Assembly: GCA_029838195.1 (NCBI GenBank)
Contig: JALGVJ010000036.1
Coordinates: forward strand, 1-64,000
Source: Promethearchaeota archaeon
GTDB taxonomy: Archaea > Asgardarchaeota > Lokiarchaeia > Sigyniarchaeales > SOKP01
Length of the DNA stretch: 64,000 nt
Reading direction: 5' to 3'
Positions 33,582 through 43,662 of the stretch are shown one piece after another. Under the pieces are notes generated by a model. The model did no database searches, was not told the origin of the DNA, and worked only from the letters and a program-made list of their open reading frames with translations. How positions within the stretch are numbered: position 1 is the stretch's first letter; each line of letters begins with the position of its first letter. Made by a program: the position numbers and the translations under genes.

Positions 33582-34027
33582 CTCGATTTTACACCTACAA
33601 ATAATATTAGATGATTATAATATTAATATAATTCAATCTTTTAAAATTATTATTATAAATAAAAAATATCATGTATATAAAAATTTGTTTTTACGAATAG
33701 GGCATGATTTTTCAAGAAAGGGACGAGAAAAAAGGGACATTTTTTTAATTAAGAAAGGAGTAGAAAAACCAGGAGAGATAAAAAAAATCATTTTTATTTT
33801 CATTCTCATTTCTTGTTATTCTCTATTATTGCATGATATTAATTAAAGCAATGAACTCCCATTTTAAACGTTAGATTTTGAATTAAAATACAGAACATTT
33901 AGAAGTACAAGTAAGAAATAAATCTAGGGATGTAATAAAGATATAATTGGATTTCTAAATATTATCAAGTAAAAAAAAAAACAAAAGCAAGAAACGAGAT
34001 ATTAATGATGTTTAGTTTGAGTTATTC
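33582..34027. other. AT-rich gap, no gene seen
   Basis: About 446 bases without coding frames. The left end holds the likely promoter of the Roadblock gene, the right end the 3' side of the fucosidase gene. Confidence 0.5.
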
Positions 34028-35488
34028 TTAAGCAGGCGGTTTAGGTGTAATGCTTATAGTGTAAACCGGACTTTTAGCTAAATTTTTTGGTACTTCAATA
34101 TTTAAAGCATCTTCTTTCTGCTTCCAGTCTATCGGTACATCATATCCCAACCATCGAATTTTGGATTCCTTGGATACGACAAGTGACTCAATAGTTACAG
34201 TTGATTTTTTGGGGATATCTAATAGAAAGATATATAACGTCTCTGCTTTTTGAGTAAATCGCACTCTAATCCCGTTCGTGGTTTTTCCTTCGGCCCTAAT
34301 CCAAGGACGGGTTCCATATATTGCTTCTCCATTAATTTCAAGCCATTTTCCTAAACCCAACACGCGCGTTTTTTGAATTTCGGGGATTGTTCCATCAGCT
34401 TCCGGTCCTAAATTCAGAAGAAGATTTCCATTTTTGCTAACAATATCGACAAATAAGCGTACCAATTCTTCAACACTTAAATAATCTTCTGGTTTTTCGG
34501 CCCTATTTAATCCAAAAGAAGTTCCCAATCCCCTGGTAGCCTCCCATTTTTTCTCAACGATATGCGGACATGTTGAATATTCTTGAGTCGTAAAATCACA
34601 ATGAGGGGGGTTGGGTGTTTCCATCCCTTTCGTTAAAAATAACCTTTTGACATACCAGCATACTATTTTTCGACCAATTTTTGTATTCGCAAATTTACTC
34701 AAAAATTTTGGTACTTGCATCCATCGATCATTTATCACTCCATCTGGCATTTTGTTATAAAAATATGCAAATAATTTTGCGACATTTGCATCTCGTGGAT
34801 AAGCAATATCATTCCAGAGAATCGAGGGCTCATATTTATCAATCAATTCTTTCCAATGTGCTTCAATCATATCTATGTATTCTTCACTATTTGGAGTTTG
34901 GGTAAATTCATCCACGGGATCTTTGATATAGAGCTCAATAAATGTGTTATCCAGTCCACTTGAATAATATAGTCCCATTTTCATCCCTCTGCTTTTCACG
35001 GCTTTAGTCAATTCTCCTATTATATCTCGTTTCGAATGGTAATTTTCCCTTTTAGGATGAGGATATTCACTTGGCCATAATAAAAAGCCATCATGATGCT
35101 TGGTTACTAACACTACATACTTAGCACCCGCCTTTTTAAATAGCTCAGCCCATTTTTCGGGATTCCATTTTTCACTTGCTTTATTAAACATAGGTATAAA
35201 ATTGTCATAAGAGAAATCTTCTCCGAATGTTTCATTATGGTATTTTTGTGTCGGGCTATCAGGAATTTTCATCGTGTTTATGTACCATTCAGCATAAGGA
35301 TTATGAGCATAATATGCTTTCCATCCCTCTTTTGCTAATATTTTAAGATTTTCGCCTTTCCCTATAGGGGCAAAAGCTGGAACGCTAAAAAGGGCCCAAT
35401 GAATAAAAATCCCCAATTTTGCATCATTATACCAGTCCGGTAATTCATGTTCTCTTACAGATTTTAAAGTTGGTTGAAAATTTTTCAT
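34028..35488 (-). CDS. Alpha-L-fucosidase (GH29)
   Basis: The 486-residue protein is a family 29 retaining alpha-L-fucosidase. The (beta/alpha)8 start WYNDAKLGIFIHWALFSVPA, the KHHDGFLLWPS motif, the nucleophile region SILWNDIAYP and the SKNGNLLLNLGPEADGTIPE segment are all present. A C-terminal beta-sandwich follows (residues about 385-480). There is no signal peptide, so the enzyme acts inside the cell on imported sugars. The divergently transcribed GPH transporter at 36112 suggests a role in using fucosyl or related sugars. Confidence 0.92.
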   Translation of the reverse strand: MKNFQPTLKSVREHELPDWYNDAKLGIFIHWALFSVPAFAPIGKGENLKILAKEGWKAYYAHNPYAEWYINTMKIPDSPTQKYHNETFGEDFSYDNFIPMFNKASEKWNPEKWAELFKKAGAKYVVLVTKHHDGFLLWPSEYPHPKRENYHSKRDIIGELTKAVKSRGMKMGLYYSSGLDNTFIELYIKDPVDEFTQTPNSEEYIDMIEAHWKELIDKYEPSILWNDIAYPRDANVAKLFAYFYNKMPDGVINDRWMQVPKFLSKFANTKIGRKIVCWYVKRLFLTKGMETPNPPHCDFTTQEYSTCPHIVEKKWEATRGLGTSFGLNRAEKPEDYLSVEELVRLFVDIVSKNGNLLLNLGPEADGTIPEIQKTRVLGLGKWLEINGEAIYGTRPWIRAEGKTTNGIRVRFTQKAETLYIFLLDIPKKSTVTIESLVVSKESKIRWLGYDVPIDWKQKEDALNIEVPKNLAKSPVYTISITPKPPA

Positions 35489-36111
35489 TTTTACTATAAA
35501 CCTCGATCATTTTATTTATAACGCAGTAAATATTTTGGCATGGTCATGCTCACTTTATATTTTATATGACAAATCCTTTCTCTTTCACGGTAAGTTTTGC
35601 TTAATTATTTAGTGCGTCATATATAATTCTAAAGTTTGACAACTTAATGTATCTTAGAACCTTTATAAATCCTCGTACCTCTCTTTCGGCATGAGGGAGG
35701 TCCGCATGTAAAAAGCGTGACATGACACCATCATCTTACACGTTTTATAAGAAAGGAAGATCCCTTTATTTTAACTTTATTTTAATATGATACTCGCGGA
35801 AAAAAACCCACTTATCATGAATTTTGTTGAAGAACATAGCTTGCATTTATCGGTCAACGAGGAAAAAGCAATAAACGAGCGGCTTTTTATCGCATTAAAA
35901 GAATAATGTAGGGCGTGCAATTTAATTTTAAATATTAAAATGCCATTAAAGGATTGCAGAACAAATCGATCTTTAAGAATGATCTTATTTAAGATAGCAT
36001 GTAATATCCAGAAGATGTATTTATAACTTGATCAGAATCCTTTATTTTACTGAAGTCCTAGTAAAAATAGTGAGATACTTTGTATCAACTAAATTAAAAT
36101 AAAAAATCTAT
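35489..36111. other. Divergent intergenic region between fucosidase and transporter
   Basis: About 620 bases separate divergent genes and contain the expected promoters. TTATAAATCC near 35660 and TTTATAACTT near 36020 resemble TATA boxes. A 39-codon frame at 35787 is described separately. Confidence 0.5.
35787..35906 (+). CDS. Possible 39-residue small protein
   Basis: An ATG at 35787 opens MILAEKNPLIMNFVEEHSLH, continuing to KAINERLFIALKE and a TAA at 35904. It is alpha-helical and Glu/Lys-rich with normal codon use, so it could be a short gene or a remnant. No family is recognised. Confidence 0.3.
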   Translation: MILAEKNPLIMNFVEEHSLHLSVNEEKAINERLFIALKE

Positions 36112-37557
36112 TTGGTACGAAATATTATGGAAGAAACCGATTTAAAATCTTTGAAAAGGTTTGAAAGATATGATTTTAAAACGAAATTAGCGTTTAGCAT
36201 TGGAGAAATTACAGATACGGTGGCATATCAAGGTTTTCAACTACTCGTATTTGTTTTTTATTTCTCCGTAGTTAAATTACCCGTGATGTGGATAAGTATA
36301 GGATTTATTATATGGTCGGTGTGGAATGCGATTAATGACCCCCTTATTGGGATTCTTTCTGATAAAACTCATACACGTTGGGGAAGGCGCATTCCATGGA
36401 TGATATTGACTGCTGTTCCATTGAGCCTAATGTGCTTTCTTCTTTGGACACCTCCCATGACTTCAGATCAAATGAATTTCATCTACTACATGATAGTACT
36501 CTTTCTCTTTGATACTTTCTTTACAATGTACTCATTAAATCACGTTTCGTTATTCCCAGAAATGTTTATAGAAGAAGAAGAGCGGGCAGAAGTTAATGTA
36601 ATGAGAATGGTTATAGCGATTATTGCATTAATAATAGTTTTTCTCCTCCCTTCATTGATTATCGAAGATATGGCAAATCAATACGGGTATGATTATACAA
36701 TCATGCAATATCAAACGATAGGACTTATTTTTGCTATAACAGTTGGAGTGACTATTTTTATTACCATCAAATGGGGTTCAAAAGAACGTGTTCAATTCGC
36801 TACTGATTATGAAACGGCTCCATCATTCTTTAATTCCTTGAAATTTACATTTTCGAACAAGGCATTTATATTCTTTATTATTGCATGGTTATGCATGGCT
36901 ACCGTACAAAGTATATTGCCAACACTAGTTCCGCTTTATGCTACATATGTGCTTAAGGTTGCTGAGGAGAATTCAATAATGATTGGGGTATTACTTTTAG
37001 CGACGTTTCTTGTTGGAATATTCACTTTACCCTTATGGATGAAATTAAGAAAGAGATGGGGTTTATGGCAAATTTCATTAAGTATTTTCGCAGTTTTAGC
37101 GATTACATTAACTTTCTTTCTTTGGATAAAAGGTCTTTTAACGGCTTTTATTTCCATGGGGTTAGGTGGGATTGGAATTGGAGGTTCCATGTATATTCAA
37201 GATCAACTTTTAGCACAAATTATAGATGATGATGAGATACAACACGGAACGAGAAGAGAAGGTGGTTTTTATGGAATATGGGCATTTGTCACGCGATTTT
37301 CGGGAGTAATCACCATTCTACTTATAGGAATCGTTTTTACAGGGACTGGTTGGGGAGAGTTTACCCCTAAACCAGGAGCTGAAGTAATTTGGGGTTTACG
37401 ACTTTTAATGGGCTTAATTGCTCCGGTTATTCTTTTAATTGGATTCTTAGCATTGTTATTTTATCCTATTCATGGAAAAAAATTGCAGGAAAATTTAATA
37501 AATTTAACAGAAATCCATTCAAAGAAAGATGATTTAAAGAAAAAATCCAATTTTTAA
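36112..37557 (+). CDS. GPH-family (MelB-like) sugar:cation symporter
   Basis: The 481-residue membrane protein has 12 hydrophobic helices and the glycoside-pentoside-hexuronide signature. WNAINDPLIGILSDKTHTRW (about 64-83) and the following RRIPWM match the MelB D-P-L-x-G-x-x-S-D-[KR]-T-x-x-R-x-G-R motif. The start has two candidate codons; a GTG or ATT near the 5' end or the ATG at 36127 (MEETDLKS) may be used, and I list the longer form. It probably imports sugars processed by the divergent fucosidase or the next gene. Confidence 0.85.
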   Translation: MVRNIMEETDLKSLKRFERYDFKTKLAFSIGEITDTVAYQGFQLLVFVFYFSVVKLPVMWISIGFIIWSVWNAINDPLIGILSDKTHTRWGRRIPWMILTAVPLSLMCFLLWTPPMTSDQMNFIYYMIVLFLFDTFFTMYSLNHVSLFPEMFIEEEERAEVNVMRMVIAIIALIIVFLLPSLIIEDMANQYGYDYTIMQYQTIGLIFAITVGVTIFITIKWGSKERVQFATDYETAPSFFNSLKFTFSNKAFIFFIIAWLCMATVQSILPTLVPLYATYVLKVAEENSIMIGVLLLATFLVGIFTLPLWMKLRKRWGLWQISLSIFAVLAITLTFFLWIKGLLTAFISMGLGGIGIGGSMYIQDQLLAQIIDDDEIQHGTRREGGFYGIWAFVTRFSGVITILLIGIVFTGTGWGEFTPKPGAEVIWGLRLLMGLIAPVILLIGFLALLFYPIHGKKLQENLINLTEIHSKKDDLKKKSNF

Positions 37558-37766
37558 ATCTTTTTTTTATCTAAAATTATTTTCTTTTTTCAAGCTCTTA
37601 CTCAGAGGATAGAGTCATTGAGTATTCCAAATTTAAATGAAAGAATTAATGCTATTTCGGTTCGTTTATTTCAATAAATAAAATCGTCAAAAAATTATGA
37701 GGGATATTAAAGAGAGAGAAATCGACCTTTAGTTAGCCTCTCATTCATTTTAAAAAAAATATTAAG

Positions 37767-38732
37767 ATGAATAAATATTTCTATAAATATTTCATGATTG
37801 AACGAAGAGGAGTTGTAATTCTTTTAAGAGAATTTTCTGATAGATGGCTACAATGGATGGAAAAAGCAGATTTAAATCTCTTAGGGCTTCATACTTTTGA
37901 TAAAAATGAGTTAATAAAATTCATTAATTCTGAGAAAGGGAAAAAATTATTCTCCGAAGCTAAGAACTTAGATATTGATATAGAATTTGAAGTTCATGCA
38001 TTATCTTGGCTGCTTCCAAAAGACAAGTTTAAAACAACCCCAACATTCTTTCGAGAAAATTATAAAAAATTTCGTACCCCCGATCATAATTGCTGTGTAT
38101 CTAATGAGAATGCTTTAGAGCTCATTCAAAAAAACGCGAAAAAATTATCAGAAATAATAATCCCAACCACCAATCGTTATTATTTCTGGCAAGATGATGG
38201 AAAGGATGTTTTTTGCCATTGTGATGAGTGTCGACATCTTTCAGCTTCGGATCAAGCATTAATTTTAATGAATACCATTATAGATGGTATAAAAGAAATA
38301 AATTCTGATGCAAAATTATCTTTTCTTGCCTATTTATCTACATTAGACACGCCTAAATTAATAAAGCCAAGAAAAGATATTTTTTTAGAATTTGCTCCAA
38401 TAAGAAGAAAATTCCATTGCGCCATTAATGATAACAGGAGCTTGAGAAATTATAAGCAAGTTCAAAAATTAAAATCATTAATCTCCTATTTTGGAATCAC
38501 TAATGCACAAATATTAGAATATTGGTTAGATTGTTCATTATTTTCCGGTTGGCGTGAAAATGTAAGGAAGAAAATTCCTTTTCAAGAAGAAATCTTACAA
38601 GCAGATGTAAATTTCTATAAATCATTGGGATTTAAATCCATGACAAGTTTTGCAGTATTTTTAGATGATTTATACATTAAAAAGTATGGATTTCCTCCTA
38701 TTACTCGATATGGCGAAATTTTGAAAAGTTAG
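37767..38732 (+). CDS. DUF4838-like carbohydrate-associated protein
   Basis: The 321-residue protein has WQDDGKDVFCHCDECRHLSA (about 150-170), DAKLSFLAYLSTLDTPKLIK, IFLEFAPIRRKFHCAI, and YFGITNAQILEYWLDCS. This pattern matches proteins with the DUF4838 domain, found next to glycosidases and assumed to act on glycans. The usual catalytic pattern is not established. It follows the transporter by about 210 bases on the same strand. Confidence 0.6.
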   Translation: MNKYFYKYFMIERRGVVILLREFSDRWLQWMEKADLNLLGLHTFDKNELIKFINSEKGKKLFSEAKNLDIDIEFEVHALSWLLPKDKFKTTPTFFRENYKKFRTPDHNCCVSNENALELIQKNAKKLSEIIIPTTNRYYFWQDDGKDVFCHCDECRHLSASDQALILMNTIIDGIKEINSDAKLSFLAYLSTLDTPKLIKPRKDIFLEFAPIRRKFHCAINDNRSLRNYKQVQKLKSLISYFGITNAQILEYWLDCSLFSGWRENVRKKIPFQEEILQADVNFYKSLGFKSMTSFAVFLDDLYIKKYGFPPITRYGEILKS

Positions 38733-38748
38733 CAAAAATTTTTTCTTA

Positions 38749-40149
38749 ATGTTAGCAAATTTGATATATATATTATTAGTTATCAAAAGAGCGGTGTCAA
38801 TAAAGGAATTAATTAAGAAGGAATTCAAGGTAAATGAATATCTCACGCTGAGATTAATCAAGGATAAAACATTTATTTTCATAAAGGGGGAATTATTTCA
38901 GCAATGTAAATATTTACTCATGGATATTCCGAAAGAGAGGTTAAATGAAATTCGAGATATTGAATCCATCGATGAGGCGAGTTCTATATTAGACCATTCA
39001 CTAGAGAAAGGCGAGGAGTCATTTACGATTTCGCCAGAGATGGAATTTTGGGGTCATTGTTCGAACTTGCAGGTTTGGGCAGAGAATAATTATGACACGC
39101 GTTTATTACATAGTAATATCGCATTTCCTCTCTTGAAAAAATTAACGGACGTGGGAGATCCGACTGCTAAAAAAGTATTCAAGGAAGAGATAGGATTAAG
39201 AATTTCTCATGGAAATGAAAAGGTAATTGAGTTTCTTGTTAGCCAAAACTATTTAGATTATCTTAATGAAGATGAGATTAGTGCCATAGGTCCGGAATTA
39301 AAGCAATTTGTATATCTAAAGCAAGAAAGAGCAATAGGTAATTATCTTGATAAGAATGAATTTGAATCGTTATTTGTCTTCATAGTACACAATACTGACT
39401 CTTTGAGATTTTTTGCTACTCATCCTTTCTCTAAGATGGATGAGTTAACAAGAGAGTCGAAACAAGCCGTTAAAGTTGAGAAGAAAAAGATCGTGGGGTT
39501 AAGCTTGAATTATTGTAGATTAAATGAACTTAGCCCTTTAATTGAAAATCTTAAAAATTTGAAAATCTTGTATTTAAATAATAATTTTTTTAAAAATTTT
39601 CCCGAAAGTATATTAAATTTGAAAAAGCTTGAAGAGATATCCTTAGCGGGCAATCAATTAAGAAAGATCCCTCCTTCAATTGATCAATTAAAAAATTTAA
39701 GAATTTTCAATTTAGATCATGGGGCAATCAACGTATTGCCCGATTCAATTACAGAACTTTCATTTTTGGAATCCCTATCCCTCTGGAACAATGCATTGAA
39801 AACACTCCCAAAAGATTTGGGGAAATTAAAACGTTTGAAAATATTAGGTTTAAGTAATAATCGGTTGCAAGAACTTCCTCCCTCCATTAAGGAATTAACT
39901 TCCTTGAAAACGATTGACTTGAGTACTAACTTGTTTTCAAAATTTCCAGAGGAATTAATAGAATTAAACGCTCTTGAGTCGCTTTGGATGAATCAAAATA
40001 AAATCAAGAGCCTACCTTCCTCAATTCTCAACATGGACTCCCTCAAGGAATTATTTTTAATTAATAATCCTTTAAACGTTCATTCGGATGTAAACCTAAA
40101 AATAGTAGTAGCTCAATTAAAAGCAAGGGGAGTTATTGTTCGCCTATAA
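38749..40149 (+). CDS. Leucine-rich-repeat protein with conserved Asgard N-terminal domain, paralogue 2
   Basis: The 466-residue protein shares its N-terminal domain with the LRR gene at 18651. The shared pieces are RDIESIDEASSILDHSLEK, CSNLQVWAENNYDTRLLHSN, IAFPLLKKLTDVGDPTAKK and VFKEEI. From about residue 245 it has about eight LRR units of 23 residues (LKNLKILYLNNNFFKNFPES, LKRLKILGLSNNRLQELPPS). Base composition matches the surrounding AT-rich genome, unlike its paralogue. No signal peptide. The N-terminal MLANLIYILLVIKRAVS is hydrophobic, so the true start may be the later ATG or may give a weak anchor. Confidence 0.82.
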   Translation: MLANLIYILLVIKRAVSIKELIKKEFKVNEYLTLRLIKDKTFIFIKGELFQQCKYLLMDIPKERLNEIRDIESIDEASSILDHSLEKGEESFTISPEMEFWGHCSNLQVWAENNYDTRLLHSNIAFPLLKKLTDVGDPTAKKVFKEEIGLRISHGNEKVIEFLVSQNYLDYLNEDEISAIGPELKQFVYLKQERAIGNYLDKNEFESLFVFIVHNTDSLRFFATHPFSKMDELTRESKQAVKVEKKKIVGLSLNYCRLNELSPLIENLKNLKILYLNNNFFKNFPESILNLKKLEEISLAGNQLRKIPPSIDQLKNLRIFNLDHGAINVLPDSITELSFLESLSLWNNALKTLPKDLGKLKRLKILGLSNNRLQELPPSIKELTSLKTIDLSTNLFSKFPEELIELNALESLWMNQNKIKSLPSSILNMDSLKELFLINNPLNVHSDVNLKIVVAQLKARGVIVRL

Positions 40150-40279
40150 TAATTACATGTTTTTTTACCACTTTGGCATTACTAACTTTCACGAAAACAT
40201 TCCTAATATGAAGTTCCCTTTAGGCCATCAATTTGAAAGGAATATAAAAATCCCATTATACAGGAGATGTGGATCGGAG

Positions 40280-41584
40280 CTAAAGGAGCTTATTTTTTTT
40301 AATAATATCTTTATAATGATCTCGTTCTCTCCTCAAAACCTTTATCTCTTTCTTGAGCTCTATTAATTGTTCCTCCCTACCATCTCGCTCTTTCTCTTTT
40401 TCAGATATTTTATCTCTTAAAGCTTTAATCTCGATTTTCAGGGATGCTAGGGCGTCTAAATGAAGGTTATTTTCTTCTTTTAAAGTTTCCAAGGCATGAG
40501 TAAGATTACTTATTTGTCCGTTTAAATTCACCTTTTCCTCAATGAGTTCATTTATTTTTTGTTTAAGCGTTTCATTTTCACTGTTTAGAACTTCAATCTC
40601 AGCGAATTTTTCTTTCATTTGGTCTTTTTCTTTTAAATCCGCATTTAATTTTATAATTTCCTTTTCTTTATTGTTTATTTCTTTTGATAACTCCTCAATT
40701 TTTCTTGTTAAATTAGAGATGGTATCTTTTAATTTCTCATTTTCTCTTGCTACTTGAGTTTTTTCTTCAGTTAACTCTTGAATTGTCCCTCTTTGAAGAT
40801 CGATTTTTTTTTCCAACAGTGAAATCTTATCTTCCAAGTTCGTTTTTTCTGTTCTCACTTGAATGATATATTTTGAGAGGTCCTTAATTTTTTCTCCTTG
40901 TTCAGAGATTTTTTCCAGCAATTGTTCAATATTTGCTTTAATTTCTTGATTTTCAACGTGTTTCCACCACGTTTCTTGTTCTTCATCTGTAGGTTCGGGC
41001 GGAATGGGATTCGCAATTAAATCTACTTTTTTCTCTTGATCCATCTTGTCCACTTGCCCCTCTTGAAGGAACCCTTTGGTTTCCATGAGTTCCCCTTTAA
41101 TGGAGTCCTGAGCGGGTTCTTCAGATGCATTCTCCTCTTGTTGGACTGGTTGAAGTGAATCTCCTTGCCTGTATGGATTTAATTCTTCATTTTCAAGCAA
41201 TTCAAAATAATCTTTTAATATATGCTGAAAACTCGTTTCATTTAGCCGAGGTAATAAATCATGAGCAATCCGTCTTACCATGCCCTCGAATTCACCGGAG
41301 ATCGTGGTTGAAGCTGAAATTAGAACAACTATGCCATGATCAGGCAAGCCTATATAGGAGATTTCTGAATAACCCGTATATAATTCAAGTATATCGATAT
41401 CTTTATTAATGTTTATCTGCGTGAATTGAGGAGGAGCTTTTTTACTTGCCGTCTGCTCGAATAAAGTCGAGATTCTCCTTTCGGGGATTCTCAATTCATC
41501 CAAGCAGTTAGGAGGGTATTGTGCCAAAATTTCTGAACCCGTCTCATCATGATACTTTAAAACTAAAATGCCTTTTAATTTCAC
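40280..41584 (-). CDS. Longin-like domain plus long coiled coil
   Basis: The 434-residue protein has an N-terminal domain (residues 1-130) starting MKLKGILVLKYHDETGSEIL, with a regular strand/helix pattern (YIGLPDHGIVVLISAS, MVRRIAHDLLPRLNETSFQH) that fits a longin-type fold. Residues about 210-430 are an almost continuous coiled coil of Glu/Lys/Leu heptads (ISEQGEKIKDLSKYIIQVRT onward). There is no transmembrane anchor. The layout recalls longin-domain SNAREs and vesicle tethers, but homology is not claimed. Confidence 0.6.
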   Translation of the reverse strand: MKLKGILVLKYHDETGSEILAQYPPNCLDELRIPERRISTLFEQTASKKAPPQFTQININKDIDILELYTGYSEISYIGLPDHGIVVLISASTTISGEFEGMVRRIAHDLLPRLNETSFQHILKDYFELLENEELNPYRQGDSLQPVQQEENASEEPAQDSIKGELMETKGFLQEGQVDKMDQEKKVDLIANPIPPEPTDEEQETWWKHVENQEIKANIEQLLEKISEQGEKIKDLSKYIIQVRTEKTNLEDKISLLEKKIDLQRGTIQELTEEKTQVARENEKLKDTISNLTRKIEELSKEINNKEKEIIKLNADLKEKDQMKEKFAEIEVLNSENETLKQKINELIEEKVNLNGQISNLTHALETLKEENNLHLDALASLKIEIKALRDKISEKEKERDGREEQLIELKKEIKVLRRERDHYKDIIKKNKLL

Positions 41585-41769
41585 GAGATCACCACGAGCT
41601 TTTTATTCCTCACTAAAAAAAGAATTTCTATAAGATTAAAGGAAATTAATCGTATATATAAATTTCCTTTAGAAGTAAATTGGCAGAAGAAATCTTTGTA
41701 TCCTAAGATTTGAGTAAAAAATATTCGTGTAGTAAAAAAAATATAAATAAAGGAGGATTGTTAAATGTT

Positions 41770-42564
41770 TTACGATAACACGCTTTCAATAGTTTCGATG
41801 GTTAAAGGTTTTAAATCCAATGCTCTCTTTAATTCTTCTCCTAATTTTCTTACCTTCAACTCATATATCAACATTAATGGCATGTAGAGTCCGATTAAAA
41901 ATAAAGGGTACACCAATATCACGATTCCGATAATATTTACCGAGACAACTTCTATTATGGTAATGGCATATAAAATGGGCGTTGTGATGCCCCCATAACC
42001 TTTTAGCAATTGATCTTGCGTTTTACCAAAATAGCTTAATTCGGGAGGGACTCGCGTTTTTTGTCTTCTCAAAAGTTTCACGATCCCCGCATCCTTGTAA
42101 ATCCAAATTGGCAAGAACGGAATGATTATAAGGGGCGTAAGTAATAAAGAGATATTGATAATTGGCGTTACAAAAGAACCAAATAATCCCGAATTAGAAG
42201 GATCATAGAGTGATAAGGAAATGGATATAACGACTAATACGGGAATTAATGCTCGTAGTATTAAATGCCGGGAAGCAATAGGCTTATTTCTTTGCTCGAT
42301 ATAATAAAGATCAAATTTGGATTGGAATTTTCTTAAAATTTTGAAATTTAGAACGGCTATTTTTTTAATGAACATCAAGGGCACGCATGTTAAAATGGGG
42401 ATTACAATAAATAAAATGATAACATCTATTTTAGCATCCCCTGGAATCGCCAGTACATAATCCCGAATTCCTTCTCTTAAGATGATGTAGGAAGCTTCCA
42501 GGAAATATCCAATCGTAGCGAGCAAATAAAAAATCGGAATGATAAAATTTTTACGAACGGTCAT
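41770..42564 (-). CDS. Polytopic membrane protein of unknown function
   Basis: The 264-residue protein has six hydrophobic segments, at residues about 8-28, 47-68, 104-122, 130-155, 190-205 and 207-230. The first cytoplasmic loop contains LREGIRDYVL and the last segment carries charged GEELKRALD. It precedes cis-prenyltransferase on the same strand (45 bases apart, downstream). No domain is recognised. Being next to uppS suggests a lipid-carrier link, but that is speculative. Confidence 0.5.
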   Translation of the reverse strand: MTVRKNFIIPIFYLLATIGYFLEASYIILREGIRDYVLAIPGDAKIDVIILFIVIPILTCVPLMFIKKIAVLNFKILRKFQSKFDLYYIEQRNKPIASRHLILRALIPVLVVISISLSLYDPSNSGLFGSFVTPIINISLLLTPLIIIPFLPIWIYKDAGIVKLLRRQKTRVPPELSYFGKTQDQLLKGYGGITTPILYAITIIEVVSVNIIGIVILVYPLFLIGLYMPLMLIYELKVRKLGEELKRALDLKPLTIETIESVLS

Positions 42565-42609
42565 AAATAGTATATAAAAATTTCTCTTGAAAAATTTTTA
42601 GTTGCCATT

Positions 42610-43335
42610 TCAAGCACCTAAACGCCTTTTTCTCCTCATGTACTCCTTTAGATCTTCAATAAGTAACTCCTCAGAATAATCCGGCCAATATTCATTTCTA
42701 AACCGAAATTCAGCATATGAAGCATCCCATAAAAGGAAACCTGAAATGCGGGCTCCGTCATCCATGCCCGTTCGTATGATATAATCAACAGGAGGGAAGT
42801 CTTTCGTATATAAATGTTCCTTAATTTTCTCCGGTGTAATTTCCTCTGCACTCACGTTATTTTTAATGAGGGCCTTTACCGCATCGACGATTTCTTCTTG
42901 TCCATCATACATCACGCAGATATTAATGAATGCTTTATCATGATCCTTGGTATAATCAATTAATTCTTTAATTTTCTCCGTGACATGAGATGGAAGCGAT
43001 CTCCATCTCCCAATCACGTTCATTTTCACTTTCTCTTCCGTTATCATGGGATCTTCCTTAACTGCCTCAACGGCCATCTTGATGATTTCATAAATGTATT
43101 TTAATTCTTCCTTGCTCCGTTTTCTTGCATTTTCTAAAGACAGCGCATAGATCGTGAGATAACGGATTCCAGCATCAAAGAGACTGTATAAAATTGTTTT
43201 CATGATTTCATAACCTCGCAAGTGTCCAAAATTAATATCTAAGTTTCTTTCACGAGCCCATCGTCGATTACCATCGGGAATGATTCCCACGTGTTTAGGC
43301 AATTTCCCCTTTACACTTTTAATAAATTCTTCCAT
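42610..43335 (-). CDS. uppS: cis-prenyltransferase (undecaprenyl/polyprenyl diphosphate synthase)
   Basis: The 241-residue protein builds long cis-polyprenyl chains from IPP. It carries GIIPDGNRRWARERNLDINF (18-37), YEIMKTILYSLFDAGI, YLTIYALSLEN and the C-terminal DYIIRTGMDDGARISGFLLW (about 182) followed by EFRFRNEYWPDY. Length and motifs match the family. The product probably serves as a glycan carrier (dolichol-like). It lies next to the divergently transcribed HMG-CoA synthase, so the two ends of the isoprenoid pathway share a 327-base intergenic region. Confidence 0.9.
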   Translation of the reverse strand: MEEFIKSVKGKLPKHVGIIPDGNRRWARERNLDINFGHLRGYEIMKTILYSLFDAGIRYLTIYALSLENARKRSKEELKYIYEIIKMAVEAVKEDPMITEEKVKMNVIGRWRSLPSHVTEKIKELIDYTKDHDKAFINICVMYDGQEEIVDAVKALIKNNVSAEEITPEKIKEHLYTKDFPPVDYIIRTGMDDGARISGFLLWDASYAEFRFRNEYWPDYSEELLIEDLKEYMRRKRRLGA

Positions 43336-43662
43336 GGTCTCAATAAGAATTAATAACGATAATAATATTATAATTCATGATTAAAGAAAAACATGTGTTA
43401 ATCAAAAGATCTACATGAAAACCAGATGAAAATAAAATTAATCCATTTCATTCAAGAGGCCGTGATAACTTGATTCTTGGAATGATAAGAGATTCTCCTA
43501 AATTTGATATTCTTAAATTTAATAAATCTTTACCAATCTTATAATACTGATAAGCTTTTTATTTCCACGCGAGCTCCCATTCTAAAACATAAAAAATTTA
43601 TTTAAATGATGATTTAATCAAATAATCACTTAGAATAATTTTTCAACATAAAGGTATTTTAC
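43336..43662. other. Divergent promoter region between uppS and HMG-CoA synthase
   Basis: The 327 bases are AT-rich. Possible TATA boxes include TTATAATA near 43539 and TTTATTTAAA near 43597. No gene is seen. Confidence 0.4.

Noticed and set aside
40136..40366. A 76-codon frame overlapping the ends of the LRR and longin/coiled-coil genes.
   Set aside because: Overlaps two confident genes and has no conserved pattern.
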